A stretch of 64,000 nucleotides of DNA. It comes from Actinomycetes bacterium. Lineage in GTDB: Bacteria; Actinomycetota; JAICYB01. Both the position numbers and the translations under genes were made by a program. The number at the start of each line of letters is the position of its first letter. Within the stretch, counting starts at the first letter, position 1. Positions 32,582 to 42,599 of this stretch are shown one piece after another. The stretch covers positions 1 through 64,000 of the forward strand of contig JAICYB010000015.1 of NCBI GenBank assembly GCA_025934435.1. Reading direction: 5' to 3'. Below the pieces are notes generated by a model. It was given only the letters and a program-made list of their open reading frames with translations, had not been told where the DNA came from and did not search any database.

Positions 32582-33837
32582 CGGGTCCTCAACTCTTTCA
32601 CAAGTCCGTCGAGGGCGACTTCGCGCTCGTCTCCACTCATCATGTCCTTGATCTTCGCCACCCGCCGCGCGACCTCGTCGGCGCCGACGATGACGACGGT
32701 TCGCGCACCGAGACGTTCGGCGGAGCGCAGCTGCGATCGGAACGATTTGGCCTCGTCACTCATCGCGACCCGAAGGCCCGCACGTCGCAGATCCGTCGCC
32801 GTCGCGAGCGCGACGGACGCGACACCTTCCGTCCAGACGACGAAGAGCTCCGGCTGCCACGGCTTCGCCGCTTCCTTCTCCTCCATCGCGATGAGCGTCG
32901 GTGTCACGCCGATCGCGAAGCCGATGGCCGGCGTCGGCGCGCCGCCGAGCTGCTCCACGAGCCCGTCGTAGCGGCCGCCGGCGCACACGGTGGGGCGTCC
33001 GCCGAGGGAAGGGATGTCGAATTCGAAGACGGTTCGCGTGTAGTAGTCGAAACCGCGGACGAGATGCGGTGCGTCCTTCCACGCGATCCCGAGCGTCTCG
33101 AGCATCTCCTGGAGCGCTTCGTAGTGCGCGCGGCTCTCCTCGCCGAGGAATTCCGAGATGGGCGGGATGTCGCCGGCCCGCAGGATCTTCCGGCACTCCG
33201 GAACTTTGCAATCGAACACGCGCAACGGATTCTTTTCGAGCCGGACGTGGCAGTCGTCGCACATGTCCTCGATCTTGTCCGAGAGCGCTTCACGCAGGAC
33301 GGGCCAGTACTTCTCACGGTCCGCGAGATCGCCCATGGAGTTGAGGTTCAGTTGCACTTCGAGGCCGAGCCGTTCGAAGAACTCGCTCGCGAGAACGAGC
33401 TGCTCGGCGTCGATCACCGGCGACGCCGACCCGATGCACTCGACGTCGATCTGTTCGAACTGACGGTCGCGTCCCTTCTGCGGACGCTCGTAGCGGAACA
33501 TCGGGCCGATCGTGAAGAGTCGGACGGGCTGCGGCAGCTTCTTGCCGAGATCGTTCTCGATGAAGGCCCGGACGACGCCCGCCGTTCCTTCCGGACGGAG
33601 CGTGAGCGATCGGTCGCTCCGGTCCGTGAAGGTGTACATCTGCTTGTCGAGGACGACCTCGGACGAATCCCCCGCCGCGCGCTGGAAGACCTCCGTGTAC
33701 TCCATGACCGGCGGCTCGATGCGGCGGTAGCCGTAGCGGTCGAAGAGCGAACGCGCGAGGGCCTCGGCCTCCTCGAGGTGCTCGGAAGCCGGAGGTACGA
33801 CGTCGGGGAGCCCCCGCGGGGCGCTCGGACGGGCCAC
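32578..33837 (-). CDS. hisS: Histidyl-tRNA synthetase
   Basis: A 419-residue class IIa enzyme. It has motif 1 near YRRIEPPVMEYTEVF, motif 2 (GPMFRYERPQKGRDRQFEQ), histidine-specific motifs LVRGFDYYTRTVFE and CAGGRYDGLVEQLGG, motif 3 (PAIGFAIGV) and a C-terminal anticodon-binding domain. Length is typical. It heads the hisS-aspS-dipeptidase-formamidase run, with 4-bp overlaps throughout. Confidence 0.96.
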   Translation of the reverse strand: MARPSAPRGLPDVVPPASEHLEEAEALARSLFDRYGYRRIEPPVMEYTEVFQRAAGDSSEVVLDKQMYTFTDRSDRSLTLRPEGTAGVVRAFIENDLGKKLPQPVRLFTIGPMFRYERPQKGRDRQFEQIDVECIGSASPVIDAEQLVLASEFFERLGLEVQLNLNSMGDLADREKYWPVLREALSDKIEDMCDDCHVRLEKNPLRVFDCKVPECRKILRAGDIPPISEFLGEESRAHYEALQEMLETLGIAWKDAPHLVRGFDYYTRTVFEFDIPSLGGRPTVCAGGRYDGLVEQLGGAPTPAIGFAIGVTPTLIAMEEKEAAKPWQPELFVVWTEGVASVALATATDLRRAGLRVAMSDEAKSFRSQLRSAERLGARTVVIVGADEVARRVAKIKDMMSGDEREVALDGLVKELRTR

Positions 33838-33874
33838 GGTCCATCGATTTAATCAGCCCGGAGCGGGCGGTGCG

Positions 33875-34318
33875 TCAGGGGTTGGCCGCGAGATGGTGCT
33901 CGATCTTCTCGAGCGTCTTCTCCATCCCGGCTTTGTTGCGCTTCATGAAGCCCATCGCGCCGAGGACGAAACCGGGCGCACGGCCTCCGCTGTAATCGAA
34001 GCTCTCCGTCACGAACGTCCCGTTGTCCTTCGGTTCGAGGTCGTAGCGCCAGATGTTCTTCGCGAAGTGACACCACGCGATGCGCTTGCCTTCCTCGAAC
34101 TCCACGACGGTGTTCTGGATCGGATACTTCGTGCCGAGCTTCATCTCCATCCCGAACTTCGAACCGAGCGAGAGACGTTCTGGGTTGTCGCCGCGCGGCT
34201 TCTGCACCGTGCCCGATCCGTCCATCACGGGATGCATCTTCGGATCGGCGAGCAGATCGAAGATCTTCTGCGGCGGCGCCGGGATGAATCTGGAGACGGA
34301 GATGACTTTCGCGCTCAT
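33875..34318 (-). CDS. SRPBCC (START-like) family protein
   Basis: A 147-residue single START/Bet v 1-like domain, which forms a hydrophobic ligand pocket. Features are [29 protein letters not shown] at the N-terminus and a C-terminal long helix ([17 protein letters not shown]). Actinobacterial members are often polyketide cyclase/dehydrase-like or unknown. It overlaps dtd by 4 bp (ATGG/TGCC boundary at 34315-34318) and is 38 bp from hisS, so it sits inside the translation-related operon with no known link to it. Confidence 0.82.
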   Translation of the reverse strand: MSAKVISVSRFIPAPPQKIFDLLADPKMHPVMDGSGTVQKPRGDNPERLSLGSKFGMEMKLGTKYPIQNTVVEFEEGKRIAWCHFAKNIWRYDLEPKDNGTFVTESFDYSGGRAPGFVLGAMGFMKRNKAGMEKTLEKIEHHLAANP

Positions 34319-34755
34319 GGCAACTCCAGAAGGATAGTCACCGGGCCGTCGTTCACCAAGCCGACCTCCATGTGCGCGCCGAACACGCCGGACGCAACAC
34401 CGATCCCGCGGGACGCGAGAGCGTCGACGACAGCCCGCACGAGCGGCTCGGCTTCGTCCGGTGGCGCCGCTTCGACGAAGGACGGACGCCGTCCTCGGCG
34501 CGTGTCGGCGTACAGCGTGAATTGGCTGACGACGAGCGCCTCACCTCCGGTGTCGAGGAGCGAACGGTTCATCTTGCCGTCGACGTCGGTGAAGATCCGG
34601 AGGTTCGCGATCTTGTCCGCCATCTGCGACGCGATATTCGCATCGTCGCCCGTGCGCACCCCGAGCAGCACGAGCAAGCCGTCGCCGATCGCACCGACCT
34701 CCTCGCCGTCGACGACGACCGATGAGGACGAAACTCGCTGAACGAGCGCCCTCAC
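34315..34755 (-). CDS. dtd: D-aminoacyl-tRNA deacylase
   Basis: A 146-residue homodimeric enzyme that removes D-amino acids (and glycine from tRNA-Ala) from mischarged tRNA. Diagnostic motifs are [18 protein letters not shown], the catalytic [17 protein letters not shown] (SQxxL) and the cross-subunit loop NDGPVTI (usually NxGPxT). It starts with GTG 34755, overlapping the relA stop by 4 bp (GTGA). Position after relA is usual in Gram-positives. Confidence 0.93.
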   Translation of the reverse strand: MRALVQRVSSSSVVVDGEEVGAIGDGLLVLLGVRTGDDANIASQMADKIANLRIFTDVDGKMNRSLLDTGGEALVVSQFTLYADTRRGRRPSFVEAAPPDEAEPLVRAVVDALASRGIGVASGVFGAHMEVGLVNDGPVTILLELP

Positions 34756-36998
34756 TCGGCGCGGGCTCGCAACGGCAGCACGCGATAGGTGTCGAACACA
34801 CCCTCGACGCGACGCACCGTCTTCTGGATGTGGTCGAGGTGGCCGACGTCCGCGAGTTCGAACGCGAAACGGAGCCGCGCCGTGCCGTCGCGCTTCGCCC
34901 ACGACGACGACGACAGGATCATCACGCCGCAATCGGTGAGCGTGTCCGAGATGTCGCGGAGAAGACCGGAGCGGTCGAGGGCCGATACCTGCAGGACGAC
35001 GGTGAACCGTCCGCCCTGCGATGTGTCCCACTCGACCTCGACCATGCGCTCGGGTTGGAGCATGAGGGTCTTCGCGTTCGGGCAGTCCGCCCGATGCACG
35101 GAGACTCCGCGTCCGCGCGTGATGAATCCGAACACCTCGTCGCCCGGCACCGGCGCGCAGCAGCGCGCGAGATTGGCGGCGACGTCGCGCTCACCTTTGA
35201 CGACGACGGACGGAGCCGTCGTCGGCCGGCGAACGGGCGTCGGCGGTTCGAGCTCGACGATCGCTTCGCCCGGACGAAGCACATGCCGCAGCGCTTCGAC
35301 GAGGTCGGTCGTCGGGAGCCGTCCTTCACCGAGCGCTTCGTAGAGCGTCTCCTCTCCGGACTGACGAAGCTCGGAGTAGATCTCGCGCCAGACCCCTTCG
35401 GTGAGCTCGCTCTGCGCGATCTTCTCCCGGCGGAGCGTCTTCAAGAACAGATCGCGTCCTTCCTCACGAGCTTCTTCGCGCCGATGTGCGGTGAGCCAGT
35501 GGCGGATGCGCGACCGCGCACGCGACGTCTTGACGATCGCGAGCCAGTCCTCCTTCGGGCGTGCGTCCTGCGCGCGCGTCGTGAGGACCTCGACGACATC
35601 GCCCGACTCGATGCGCGTGTCGAGCGGGACCAGATTCCCGTTCACGCGGGCGCCGACGGTGCGGTGTCCGACCTCGGTGTGGATCGCGTACGCGAAGTCG
35701 ACGGGGCACGAACCGCGCGGCATCGAGATCACGTGCCCCTTCGGCGTGAAGCAGAAGACCTCGTCGTGGAAGAGGTCGAGGCGCAACGACTCCATGAAGT
35801 CACGCGGATCGCGTGCTTCGCGGAACGTCTCGACGATCTCACCGAGCCACGGGACGTCCGAGTCCGTCGGTTTCGCCTTCGCGCCGGGCGATTCCTTGTA
35901 CTTCCAGTGCGCGGCGATCCCGTACTCCGCCGACTCGTGCATCGCGCGCGTTCGGATCTGGATCTCGAGGGCTTTGCCGCCGGTCCCCATGACCGTCGTG
36001 TGCAGCGACTGGTACATGTTGAACTTGGGCATCGCGATGTAGTCCTTGAACCGTCCGGGAAGCGGCTTCCACAGCGCGTGGATCACGCCGAGCGATGCGT
36101 AGCAGTCGCGCAGGTCGTCGACGACGATGCGGACACCGACCAGGTCGAAGATCTCATCGAACTCGACGCCCCGCTCGACCATCTTCTGGTAGATCGAGAA
36201 GAAGTTCTTCGCACGCCCCGAGACCTCGGCATGGATCTTCGCTTGGTCGAGGTGTTCCTTGATGTCCGCGACGACGTCGTTGATGTACACGTCACGGTCT
36301 TCCTGCCGGCGGTTCGTCAGGTCGACGATCTCCGTGTAGCGCTTCGGGTAGAGATAACGGAAGCCGAGGTCCTCGAGCTCCGTCCGCACTTGGAACATGC
36401 CGAGGCGGCTCGCGAGCGGGACATACACCTCGATCGTCTCGCGGGCCTTGTTCTCCCGCTTCTCCTCCGGGAACGGATCGAGCGTCCGCATGTTGTGGAG
36501 GCGGTCGGCGAGCTTGATGATGATCACGCGGACGTCCCGCGCCATCGCCACCATCATCTTCCGGTAGTTCTCGGCCTGCGCTGCCTCGCTCGAGCGGAAC
36601 GAGAACTTCGCGATCTTCGTGAGTCCGTCGATGATCTCCGCGACCTCGTCACCGAATGACTCCCGGAGGTCGTCGAGGGATGCGTCCGTGTCTTCCACGG
36701 CGTCGTGGAGGAGAGCGCCGACGATCGTCGTGGGGTCCATCCCCATGTCGGCGAGGATCTCGGCGACCGCGAGCGGGTGCGTGATGAAGGGATCACCGGA
36801 GAGGCGCATCTGGCCCTCGTGCACCTCGTCGGCGACCTGATAGGCCCGGACGATCGATGTCGTGTCCGCTTTCGGGTGGGCCGCGGTGACCTTCGCGATC
36901 AGCGGACGAACCGCCGCGGGGACCTCGGCCCCCTGCGGCGCGCGGCGCAGGCGTCCGAGGATGAGCCGGAGCGGGCTACGCGGTTTCGTCTGCGCCAC
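34752..36998 (-). CDS. relA: Bifunctional (p)ppGpp synthetase/hydrolase Rel
   Basis: A 748-residue stringent-response enzyme. The HD hydrolase domain is intact ([36 protein letters not shown]). The synthetase domain has [17 protein letters not shown] and the RFKD signature (RxKD type, seen in bifunctional Rel), then [13 protein letters not shown] ([25 protein letters not shown]), zinc-finger-like [10 protein letters not shown] with HRADCPN, and a C-terminal ACT domain follow. It makes and degrades ppGpp from GTP and ATP. Usually apt lies just upstream, but here apt is about 17 kb away. Confidence 0.96.
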   Translation of the reverse strand: MAQTKPRSPLRLILGRLRRAPQGAEVPAAVRPLIAKVTAAHPKADTTSIVRAYQVADEVHEGQMRLSGDPFITHPLAVAEILADMGMDPTTIVGALLHDAVEDTDASLDDLRESFGDEVAEIIDGLTKIAKFSFRSSEAAQAENYRKMMVAMARDVRVIIIKLADRLHNMRTLDPFPEEKRENKARETIEVYVPLASRLGMFQVRTELEDLGFRYLYPKRYTEIVDLTNRRQEDRDVYINDVVADIKEHLDQAKIHAEVSGRAKNFFSIYQKMVERGVEFDEIFDLVGVRIVVDDLRDCYASLGVIHALWKPLPGRFKDYIAMPKFNMYQSLHTTVMGTGGKALEIQIRTRAMHESAEYGIAAHWKYKESPGAKAKPTDSDVPWLGEIVETFREARDPRDFMESLRLDLFHDEVFCFTPKGHVISMPRGSCPVDFAYAIHTEVGHRTVGARVNGNLVPLDTRIESGDVVEVLTTRAQDARPKEDWLAIVKTSRARSRIRHWLTAHRREEAREEGRDLFLKTLRREKIAQSELTEGVWREIYSELRQSGEETLYEALGEGRLPTTDLVEALRHVLRPGEAIVELEPPTPVRRPTTAPSVVVKGERDVAANLARCCAPVPGDEVFGFITRGRGVSVHRADCPNAKTLMLQPERMVEVEWDTSQGGRFTVVLQVSALDRSGLLRDISDTLTDCGVMILSSSSWAKRDGTARLRFAFELADVGHLDHIQKTVRRVEGVFDTYRVLPLRARAE

Positions 36999-37019
36999 GA
37001 GACCAGTCTGCCCCAGGCG

Positions 37020-37805
37020 TCAGTTGCACGAGACGTTGTTGCATTGCGCGGGCGTTCCGTTCTCCTTCGCCAGATCGCCGCCGAGATCGATCACGGAATC
37101 TGGGGCGACCATCCCCCACGTCCCGTTGTAGTTCGCGATGTTCGATCCGATCACTTCCGAGTCCCCGATCGCATCCAGACCGATCATGGCGTTGTGGTTG
37201 AAATAGTTCCCGCGCAGGACGATGTTCGGGCCGGAGGCGAAGAGTCCATTCGCCGAGTTGTTCGTGAAGAAGCTGTTCGTGATCGTCACCGGCCGTCCGA
37301 CGAGGGCTCCGTTGTTGTTGTCGATCGCGCTGAAGTCCCGGATCACGGCTCCCGCCGCCGGGAACGAGACATCGAGCCCCGCGGTGCCGTTGCCGAACGC
37401 ACGCGTGCGAATCATCGAACCGCCGAGCGCGGACCAGACGACGCCGAGAACACTGTCATGGGAGACGATGTCCGACACCGAGTTCTTCGAACCGAACACG
37501 ACCAACCCGTCGTCGAAGTTCGCGATCGTTCCGTTTCTCACCGACACCTTCTTCGACCCCTGGTCCACCACGATCCCGTTGGAGTTCGCGAGTCCCATCC
37601 CCCTGATCGTGTGCCCGCCGAGGTCGAACTTGATCCTCCGGCCGCGGATGGTGATCGCGTTGCCTGCGCCGCACGGCCCGACATCCGTCGTGAGCTTCAC
37701 GCTGTGCCTGATGACGGAACCGCAGCCGATGGCCGCGTCGGCCTGTCGCGAGCCGATCGGCAACAACGCCGCCAGTAGCACGAAGAGCACGGCTGCCCGC
37801 TTCAT
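37020..37805 (-). CDS. Secreted right-handed parallel beta-helix protein
   Basis: A 261-residue exported protein with a signal peptide (residues 1-24, MKRAAVLFVLLAALLPIG...ADA). The mature part is a series of short Asn/Gly-rich coils (ITIRGRRIKFDLGGHTIRG, NGIVVDQGSKKVSVRNGTI, ITNSFFTNNSANGLF) typical of NosD/pectate-lyase-like parallel beta-helices. No catalytic set is apparent, so it may be a structural or carbohydrate-binding cell-surface protein. Four cysteines near both ends may form disulfides. It overlaps the downstream end of the ligase gene by 4 bp. Confidence 0.78.
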   Translation of the reverse strand: MKRAAVLFVLLAALLPIGSRQADAAIGCGSVIRHSVKLTTDVGPCGAGNAITIRGRRIKFDLGGHTIRGMGLANSNGIVVDQGSKKVSVRNGTIANFDDGLVVFGSKNSVSDIVSHDSVLGVVWSALGGSMIRTRAFGNGTAGLDVSFPAAGAVIRDFSAIDNNNGALVGRPVTITNSFFTNNSANGLFASGPNIVLRGNYFNHNAMIGLDAIGDSEVIGSNIANYNGTWGMVAPDSVIDLGGDLAKENGTPAQCNNVSCN

Positions 37806-39070
37806 GAAGAACCCCCTCTGAGTTCGGACCGACGTATCTTCCCACTCGGCGTCCGCGGCAGAACATCGACGCGGACGAAGCTCTTCGGCGCGTGCGAACC
37901 CGGCAGTCGCTCACGCGCCCACGCACGCAGCCCGTCGAGGTCGGCGTCGCCGACTATCGCGGCGCACACACGCTGCCCGAACTCGGCGTCGTCCACACCG
38001 AAGACCGCCGCTTCCTGGACCCCCTCGTGTCCTTCGAGCACGCGTTCGACCTCGGCCGGGTAGACGTTCACGCCGCCGGAGATGATCAGGTCCTCACGGC
38101 GTCCGTCGATGAAGAGGTAATCGTCGTCGTCGAGCCTTCCGTGATCGCCGACGGTGAAGGCGTCACCGTTCCACGCCTTCGCCGTCTTCTCGGGGTCGCG
38201 CCAGTACTCCCACCGCGCGAAGGACGGAGCGCTCACGTAGATCAGATCGTCCCGAACGAAGAGTTCGCGGCCGCGCCGCGCGCGCCCGACGGTGCCGGGA
38301 CGCTCGAGCCATTCCTCCGGCGAGCACACGCTGAACTGTCCCTCCGTCGACCCGTAGAACTCCCAAAGGTTCGGTATCGCGTCGAGCGCCGCGCGCTTCA
38401 GCGGCTCGGGACACGGCTCGCCCGCGTGCAGGATCCGTTTCGCGCGCGGCGCGTTCGAAAGACCCGCCGCCAGCAGCCGTCGCAGATGCGTCGGGACGAG
38501 GAAGGCTCCGGTGATCTCGTCGAAGATGCGGACGATCGCGTCCGCCTCGAAGCGTTCGAACACGATGACACGCGCGCCGGCGAGCAGCGCCGACGTCGTG
38601 ATGCGGTGCGGGGCCGAGTGGTAGAGCGGCGAGCACACGAGGATCGTGTCGCCCGTCTCGGGGGCCCAGAGCTCACGTTCATCGTCGGCGAGCGCCCGTG
38701 CTTCGTCCTCTTCGAGGACCCCCGACCAGACGCCTTTCGCAAGGCCGGTCGTCCCCGACGTGTAATGCATCGGGCGCGCCAGTGGGACGTCCGCGAGATC
38801 GACCCGACCGTCCACTTCCGGGAAATCCTCGACGAGGAGGGCGGGCTCGCAGTCGGCGATGATGCGGGCCCGCTCGTCCGGCGCGAGGTGGACGTTCACG
38901 AGCACCGGCACGATCCCGCGTCGCAGCGCACCGAGAGTAAAAGGAACGAAGCCGGGTACGTTGTCCGCGACGATCGCAACGCGGTCGCCGCGCTCGACTC
39001 CACGCTCGACGAGCCAGGCGGCTGCCGCGCGCGCCGCCGGCTCGACCGTTTCGCGGGTGAGTTCGAACAT
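37802..39070 (-). CDS. AMP-forming acyl-CoA synthetase/ligase
   Basis: A 422-residue adenylate-forming enzyme activating a carboxylic acid to its CoA thioester. Motifs are the P-loop MHYTSGTTGLAKGVWSG, the YGSTEG (WEFYGSTEGQFS), GDHGRLDDDDYLFIDGR and the C-terminal Lys in PRTPSGKIRR. It is shorter than usual (500-550) because the N-terminal domain is trimmed. Divergent from etfBA across a 47-bp gap with a palindrome, which suggests shared control and a role in fatty or aromatic acid breakdown. Confidence 0.9.
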   Translation of the reverse strand: MFELTRETVEPAARAAAAWLVERGVERGDRVAIVADNVPGFVPFTLGALRRGIVPVLVNVHLAPDERARIIADCEPALLVEDFPEVDGRVDLADVPLARPMHYTSGTTGLAKGVWSGVLEEDEARALADDERELWAPETGDTILVCSPLYHSAPHRITTSALLAGARVIVFERFEADAIVRIFDEITGAFLVPTHLRRLLAAGLSNAPRAKRILHAGEPCPEPLKRAALDAIPNLWEFYGSTEGQFSVCSPEEWLERPGTVGRARRGRELFVRDDLIYVSAPSFARWEYWRDPEKTAKAWNGDAFTVGDHGRLDDDDYLFIDGRREDLIISGGVNVYPAEVERVLEGHEGVQEAAVFGVDDAEFGQRVCAAIVGDADLDGLRAWARERLPGSHAPKSFVRVDVLPRTPSGKIRRSELRGGSS

Positions 39071-39087
39071 GTGAGAGAATCCCCCGC

Positions 39088-39100
39088 TGACTAGTAGTCA
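39088..39100. promoter_or_regulatory. Palindrome TGACTAGTAGTCA between ligase and etfB genes
   Basis: A perfect 13-bp palindrome (TGACTA-G-TAGTCA) in the 47-bp divergent gap, 3 bp before the AGGAG site of etfB. Its size and place suit a TetR-type repressor operator. Two related TGAC-N6-GTCA sites precede the acyl-CoA dehydrogenase genes near 63355. Confidence 0.5.
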
Positions 39101-39117
39101 CTAAGGAGAACCAGCAG

Positions 39118-39867
39118 ATGAACATCGTAGTGACCGTGAAGCAGATCCCCGACCCGAACGTCGCGCCGCAGCTCGACGGCAACCGTCTGAAGCGGACCGG
39201 CGTCGCGGGCGTGCTCGACCCCGGCGACGAATTCGGCGTCGAGGCCGGCCTCCAGATCGCGGCCGCGCACGGCGGCGAGGTGACCGTCGTTTCGATGGGT
39301 CCCGCGCAGGCGATGGAAGCCGTTCGCAAGGCGCTCTCGATGGGCGCGACCAAAGGCGTTCTCGTATCGGACGATGCACTCCAGGGATCCGACGCTCTGC
39401 ACACGGCGCGCGTCCTCGCCGAAGCGATCAAGAACACCGGCTTCGACCTCATCATCTCCGGCGTCGAATCGACGGACGGATACACGGGCGTCGTCCCGCA
39501 GATGATCGCCTCGATCCTCGACATCCCGTCCGCGACGTTCGCCAAGTCGATCGAGATCAACGGCGACACGGTCAAGATCAACCGTCAGACGGAGAAGGGC
39601 TACGACGAGGTCGAAGTGCAGATGCCCTGCGTCATCACGGTGACAGCCGGCGTGAACGAGCCCCGTTACCCGTCCTTCAAGGGCATCGTCGAAGCGAAGA
39701 AGAAGCCCGTCGACGAACCCGGCTCGCCGGTGGCCGGTGAGTCCACATCGCAGAACGTCGAATCCGTCAACGATGCTCCGCAGCGCGGCGCCGGTGAAGT
39801 CGTCGAAGACGACGGCAGCGGCGCAGCCAAGATCGCGGACTTCCTCGCACAGGCAAAGGTGATCTAA
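39118..39867 (+). CDS. etfB: Electron transfer flavoprotein subunit beta
   Basis: A 249-residue subunit that, with EtfA, carries electrons from acyl-CoA dehydrogenases to the ETF:quinone oxidoreductase. Motifs are MNIVVTVKQIPDPN, the AMP-binding region STDGYTGVVPQMIA, and the acyl-CoA dehydrogenase recognition loop ending VTAGVNEPRYPSFKGIVEAKKKP. ATG 39118 follows AAGGAG. etfA follows 1 bp after the stop. The two acyl-CoA dehydrogenases at 60976-63332 are likely partners. Confidence 0.95.
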   Translation: MNIVVTVKQIPDPNVAPQLDGNRLKRTGVAGVLDPGDEFGVEAGLQIAAAHGGEVTVVSMGPAQAMEAVRKALSMGATKGVLVSDDALQGSDALHTARVLAEAIKNTGFDLIISGVESTDGYTGVVPQMIASILDIPSATFAKSIEINGDTVKINRQTEKGYDEVEVQMPCVITVTAGVNEPRYPSFKGIVEAKKKPVDEPGSPVAGESTSQNVESVNDAPQRGAGEVVEDDGSGAAKIADFLAQAKVI

Positions 39868-39868
39868 G

Positions 39869-40828
39869 TTGGCCAAGATCTGGGTGTACGCCGAGCTCGA
39901 CCACAACGGAAACATCGCGTCGAGCGCACTCGAGAATCTCGCGAAGGCGCGCGAGCTGGGAGACGCCGAAGCGGTCGCGCTCGGACCGGGCGCAACCGAA
40001 GCGGCGAAGACGCTCGGTGAGCACGGCGCGAAGAAGGTCTACGCATCGGACGACGCCGTCTTCGCCGACTACGTCGCGCAGCCCGCCGCGTACGCACTGC
40101 TCCAGCTCGTCCAGGCGAACCAGCCGGACATGATCATCTTCGGGATGGGTTACGACTCGCGCGACATCGCAGCTCGTTTCGCGGCAGCGAACGGGTCGAC
40201 CGTCATGGCGAACGTGACCGATGTTCTCGGCGCGGACAAAGCGCAGACGCAGATCTTCGGCGGCACGAAGATCGTCGATGTCGCGCTCGCCGGCGCGAAC
40301 CCGAAGGTCGTCATCACGCGTCCGAAGTCGTTCGAGCCGAGCGCGGTCGGCGGGTCGGCCGAGGTCGAGCAGATCAGCGTCGAGATACCGGACAACGAGA
40401 AGAAGGCGAAGGTCGCCGCTCGTCACGAAGAGGAAGCGGCCGGCGTGAAGCTCGAGGATGCGAAGGTCGTCATCTCCGGCGGCCGTGGCCTCCTCGAAGC
40501 GAAGAACTTCGAGCTCCTGGAACAGGTCAGTAAGGCGATCTCGGGTTCGGCCGTCGGTGCGACACGCGCCGTCGTCGACGCCGGCTGGGTTCCCTACGCG
40601 ATGCAGGTGGGCCAGACGGGCAAGACCGTCAAGCCGGACGTCTACATCGCCGCCGGGATCTCCGGTGCGTCCCAGCACCAGGTCGGCATGAAGGAGTCCA
40701 AGCGGATCATCGCGATCAACAAGGATCCCGAAGCGCCGATCTTCCAGATCTCGGACCTGGGCATCGTGGGCGACACGATGAAGGTGCTCCCCGCGCTGAT
40801 CGAAGAGCTGAACAAGCGCAAGGGCTAG
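39869..40828 (+). CDS. etfA: Electron transfer flavoprotein subunit alpha
   Basis: A 319-residue FAD-binding subunit of ETF. The C-terminal FAD domain has VISGGRGL, GATRAVVDAGWVPYAMQVGQTGKTVKPDVYIAAGISGASQHQVGM and INKDPEAPIFQISDLGIVGD. It starts with TTG 39869 right after etfB and is cotranscribed with it. Length and motifs are normal. Confidence 0.95.
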   Translation: MAKIWVYAELDHNGNIASSALENLAKARELGDAEAVALGPGATEAAKTLGEHGAKKVYASDDAVFADYVAQPAAYALLQLVQANQPDMIIFGMGYDSRDIAARFAAANGSTVMANVTDVLGADKAQTQIFGGTKIVDVALAGANPKVVITRPKSFEPSAVGGSAEVEQISVEIPDNEKKAKVAARHEEEAAGVKLEDAKVVISGGRGLLEAKNFELLEQVSKAISGSAVGATRAVVDAGWVPYAMQVGQTGKTVKPDVYIAAGISGASQHQVGMKESKRIIAINKDPEAPIFQISDLGIVGDTMKVLPALIEELNKRKG

Positions 40829-40829
40829 C

Positions 40830-41945
40830 TCAGCGTCTGATCCGCCACGAGAACGTCGCCGGCGTCGGATCGGTGTTCCCGCCCGATGTCGCGCGCACGG
40901 CGAAGGTGTGCCGCCGTCGCGCGAGATGCGCATAGCTCACCGGGCTGACGCACGACGTGAAGGCGGCGCCGTCCAGGCTGCACTCGAACGTCGCGCCCGA
41001 GCCGGCCGAAGAGCTAAAGGTGAACGTCGCGGAACGCCGCTTCGTGTGTCTGCCCGGATGCGAATCGATCGTCGTGTCGGGATATGTGACGCTCAATCGG
41101 ACGAAGCCGTTGCCGCCGTTCACGCCCGTCGCGAACGCCGTCCCGCTCGGGCCGCTGCTGGACCCGCCACCGCCGCCGCCCGCACCGGCCGAACCGTCGA
41201 CGACCGCGTCGCCCCCGCCGCCCCCGCCGCCGATGGCGCCGCCCCCACCGCCGGCGCCCGAAGCCTGCTGCGCGTCGGCACCTCGGCCGCCGAGACCCGC
41301 GGTCCCGTTCCCACCGTTCGATGCGCCACCGATGCTCGCGCCTCCGTTACCGCCGTTGCCGCCGGACTTGCCGCCGCCGGCACCGGTCGAGGCGTCCCCG
41401 CCGTTCACGCCACCTTCACCACCGCTGCCGCCGCTCCCGCTGACACCGCCGCCGCCACCGCCGCCGCCACCGCCGGCGACGATCACACGGTCGCCCGTCG
41501 CGAACGGCGACGTCCGAACGTCCGACGCGCCGCCGCCCCCGCCACCCGCGCAACAGGTTCCGAAGCCTTCGTTTCCGCCGCCGCCGCCGCCGTTGAACCC
41601 GCCCGCTCCGCCGCTCCCGCTGGACTGGACGTCCGCGCCCTTCCCGCCGACGACGATCTGGAGGTTCTCCCCGGGCGTCACGGAGATCGTGCCCCGAGCT
41701 TCGCCGCCCGACCCGGCCGGCCGGAGCGAGTCGCCCGTGCCACCGGCCGCACCGAAAGCGTCGACGACGATCTGCGTCACGCCCGCGGGCACGGTGAACA
41801 GCTCAGGTGAGCCGGTGAAGTCGAAGGTGTAGGTCGTCGTGTTGCCCTGCGTGACGACGGGATCGGCCATCGACACAGTCGCTAAGCCGGCCATGCCGAC
41901 GGCGAAGGTCACGGCGAGAAAGAGGACGAAGCTTCGGCGCGCCAT
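40830..41945 (-). CDS. Secreted glycine-rich protein with C-terminal Ig-like segment
   Basis: A 371-residue exported protein with a signal peptide (residues 1-27). Residues 40-75 (FTVPAGVTQIVVDAFGAAGG) begin a glycine-rich domain like those in receptor-type Gly-rich repeats, and residues 90-275 are dominated by GGG runs. The last 90 residues (TFTFSSSAGSGATFECSLDGAAFTSC...YAHLARRRHTFAVRA) match a common bacterial Ig-like/TIG-like tail with a Cys pair. It is probably an extracellular matrix or surface protein. The opposite strand has long open frames only because of the GGC/GCC bias. Confidence 0.75.
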   Translation of the reverse strand: MARRSFVLFLAVTFAVGMAGLATVSMADPVVTQGNTTTYTFDFTGSPELFTVPAGVTQIVVDAFGAAGGTGDSLRPAGSGGEARGTISVTPGENLQIVVGGKGADVQSSGSGGAGGFNGGGGGGNEGFGTCCAGGGGGGASDVRTSPFATGDRVIVAGGGGGGGGGGVSGSGGSGGEGGVNGGDASTGAGGGKSGGNGGNGGASIGGASNGGNGTAGLGGRGADAQQASGAGGGGGAIGGGGGGGDAVVDGSAGAGGGGGGSSSGPSGTAFATGVNGGNGFVRLSVTYPDTTIDSHPGRHTKRRSATFTFSSSAGSGATFECSLDGAAFTSCVSPVSYAHLARRRHTFAVRATSGGNTDPTPATFSWRIRR

Positions 41946-41957
41946 CGGTATTCCCTT

Positions 41958-42599
41958 TCATTCGACGACGATTGCGACCGCGAACCCGTCGTAGCCCTTG
42001 AGACCGACGGTCTGGATGACGGTCGCGTCCACACGCGGCGACGCGGCCATCATCTCGTTCATCCGTTGTACACCCTGCACGCGGATGTCGCTCGTCGAGG
42101 CGCTGAGCACCTCGCCATCGCGCACGACGTTGTCGGCGACGATCAGCGATCCGGGACGAACCACGTCGAGCGTGCGCTCGAAGTACGCCGGATACGTCTC
42201 CTTGTCGGCGTCGATGAAGACGAGATCGAAGACTTCGCCCTCCGGCCACGTGTCGAGCGCAGCGCCGACGCGGATCTCGACGACGTCCGCTACACCGGCA
42301 CGAACGAGGTTCGCGCCCGCCACCTCGGCGTGCTTCGGCTCGTACTCGAGTGTCACGAGCCGCCCGTCGGCAGGCAACGCGCGCGCAAGCCATATCGTCG
42401 AATACCCACCGAGCGTTCCAATTTCGAGGATGCGCGTCGCGCGCATCGAGCGGGCGAGGAGATTCAGCCACTTCCCCTGCGGGGGCGAGACCGCGATGGA
42501 CGGAAGACCGGCGCTCTCGCTCGCACGCAGAACGAAATCGAGCTCGTGTCCGACCATGAGGTCCGACACGTAGCTGTCGACGTCGTTCCAAACGTTCAC
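41958..42599 (-). CDS. O-methyltransferase (class I, CCoAOMT-like)
   Basis: A 213-residue SAM-dependent methyltransferase of the caffeoyl-CoA/catechol O-methyltransferase group. Motifs are ILEIGTLGGYSTIWLA (SAM binding), LVTLEYEPKHAEVA, FIDADKETYPAYF (metal-binding Asp) and IVADNVVRDG. It would methylate a hydroxyl on an aromatic or lipid substrate. It overlaps the upstream YbjN-like gene by 4 bp. Confidence 0.9.
   Translation of the reverse strand: MNVWNDVDSYVSDLMVGHELDFVLRASESAGLPSIAVSPPQGKWLNLLARSMRATRILEIGTLGGYSTIWLARALPADGRLVTLEYEPKHAEVAGANLVRAGVADVVEIRVGAALDTWPEGEVFDLVFIDADKETYPAYFERTLDVVRPGSLIVADNVVRDGEVLSASTSDIRVQGVQRMNEMMAASPRVDATVIQTVGLKGYDGFAVAIVVE

Noticed and set aside
40908..41832. 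Long Ala/Pro-rich frames opposite the glycine-rich gene
   Set aside because: They are shadows of GGN/GCN codon runs; no ribosome site, start or domain supports them.
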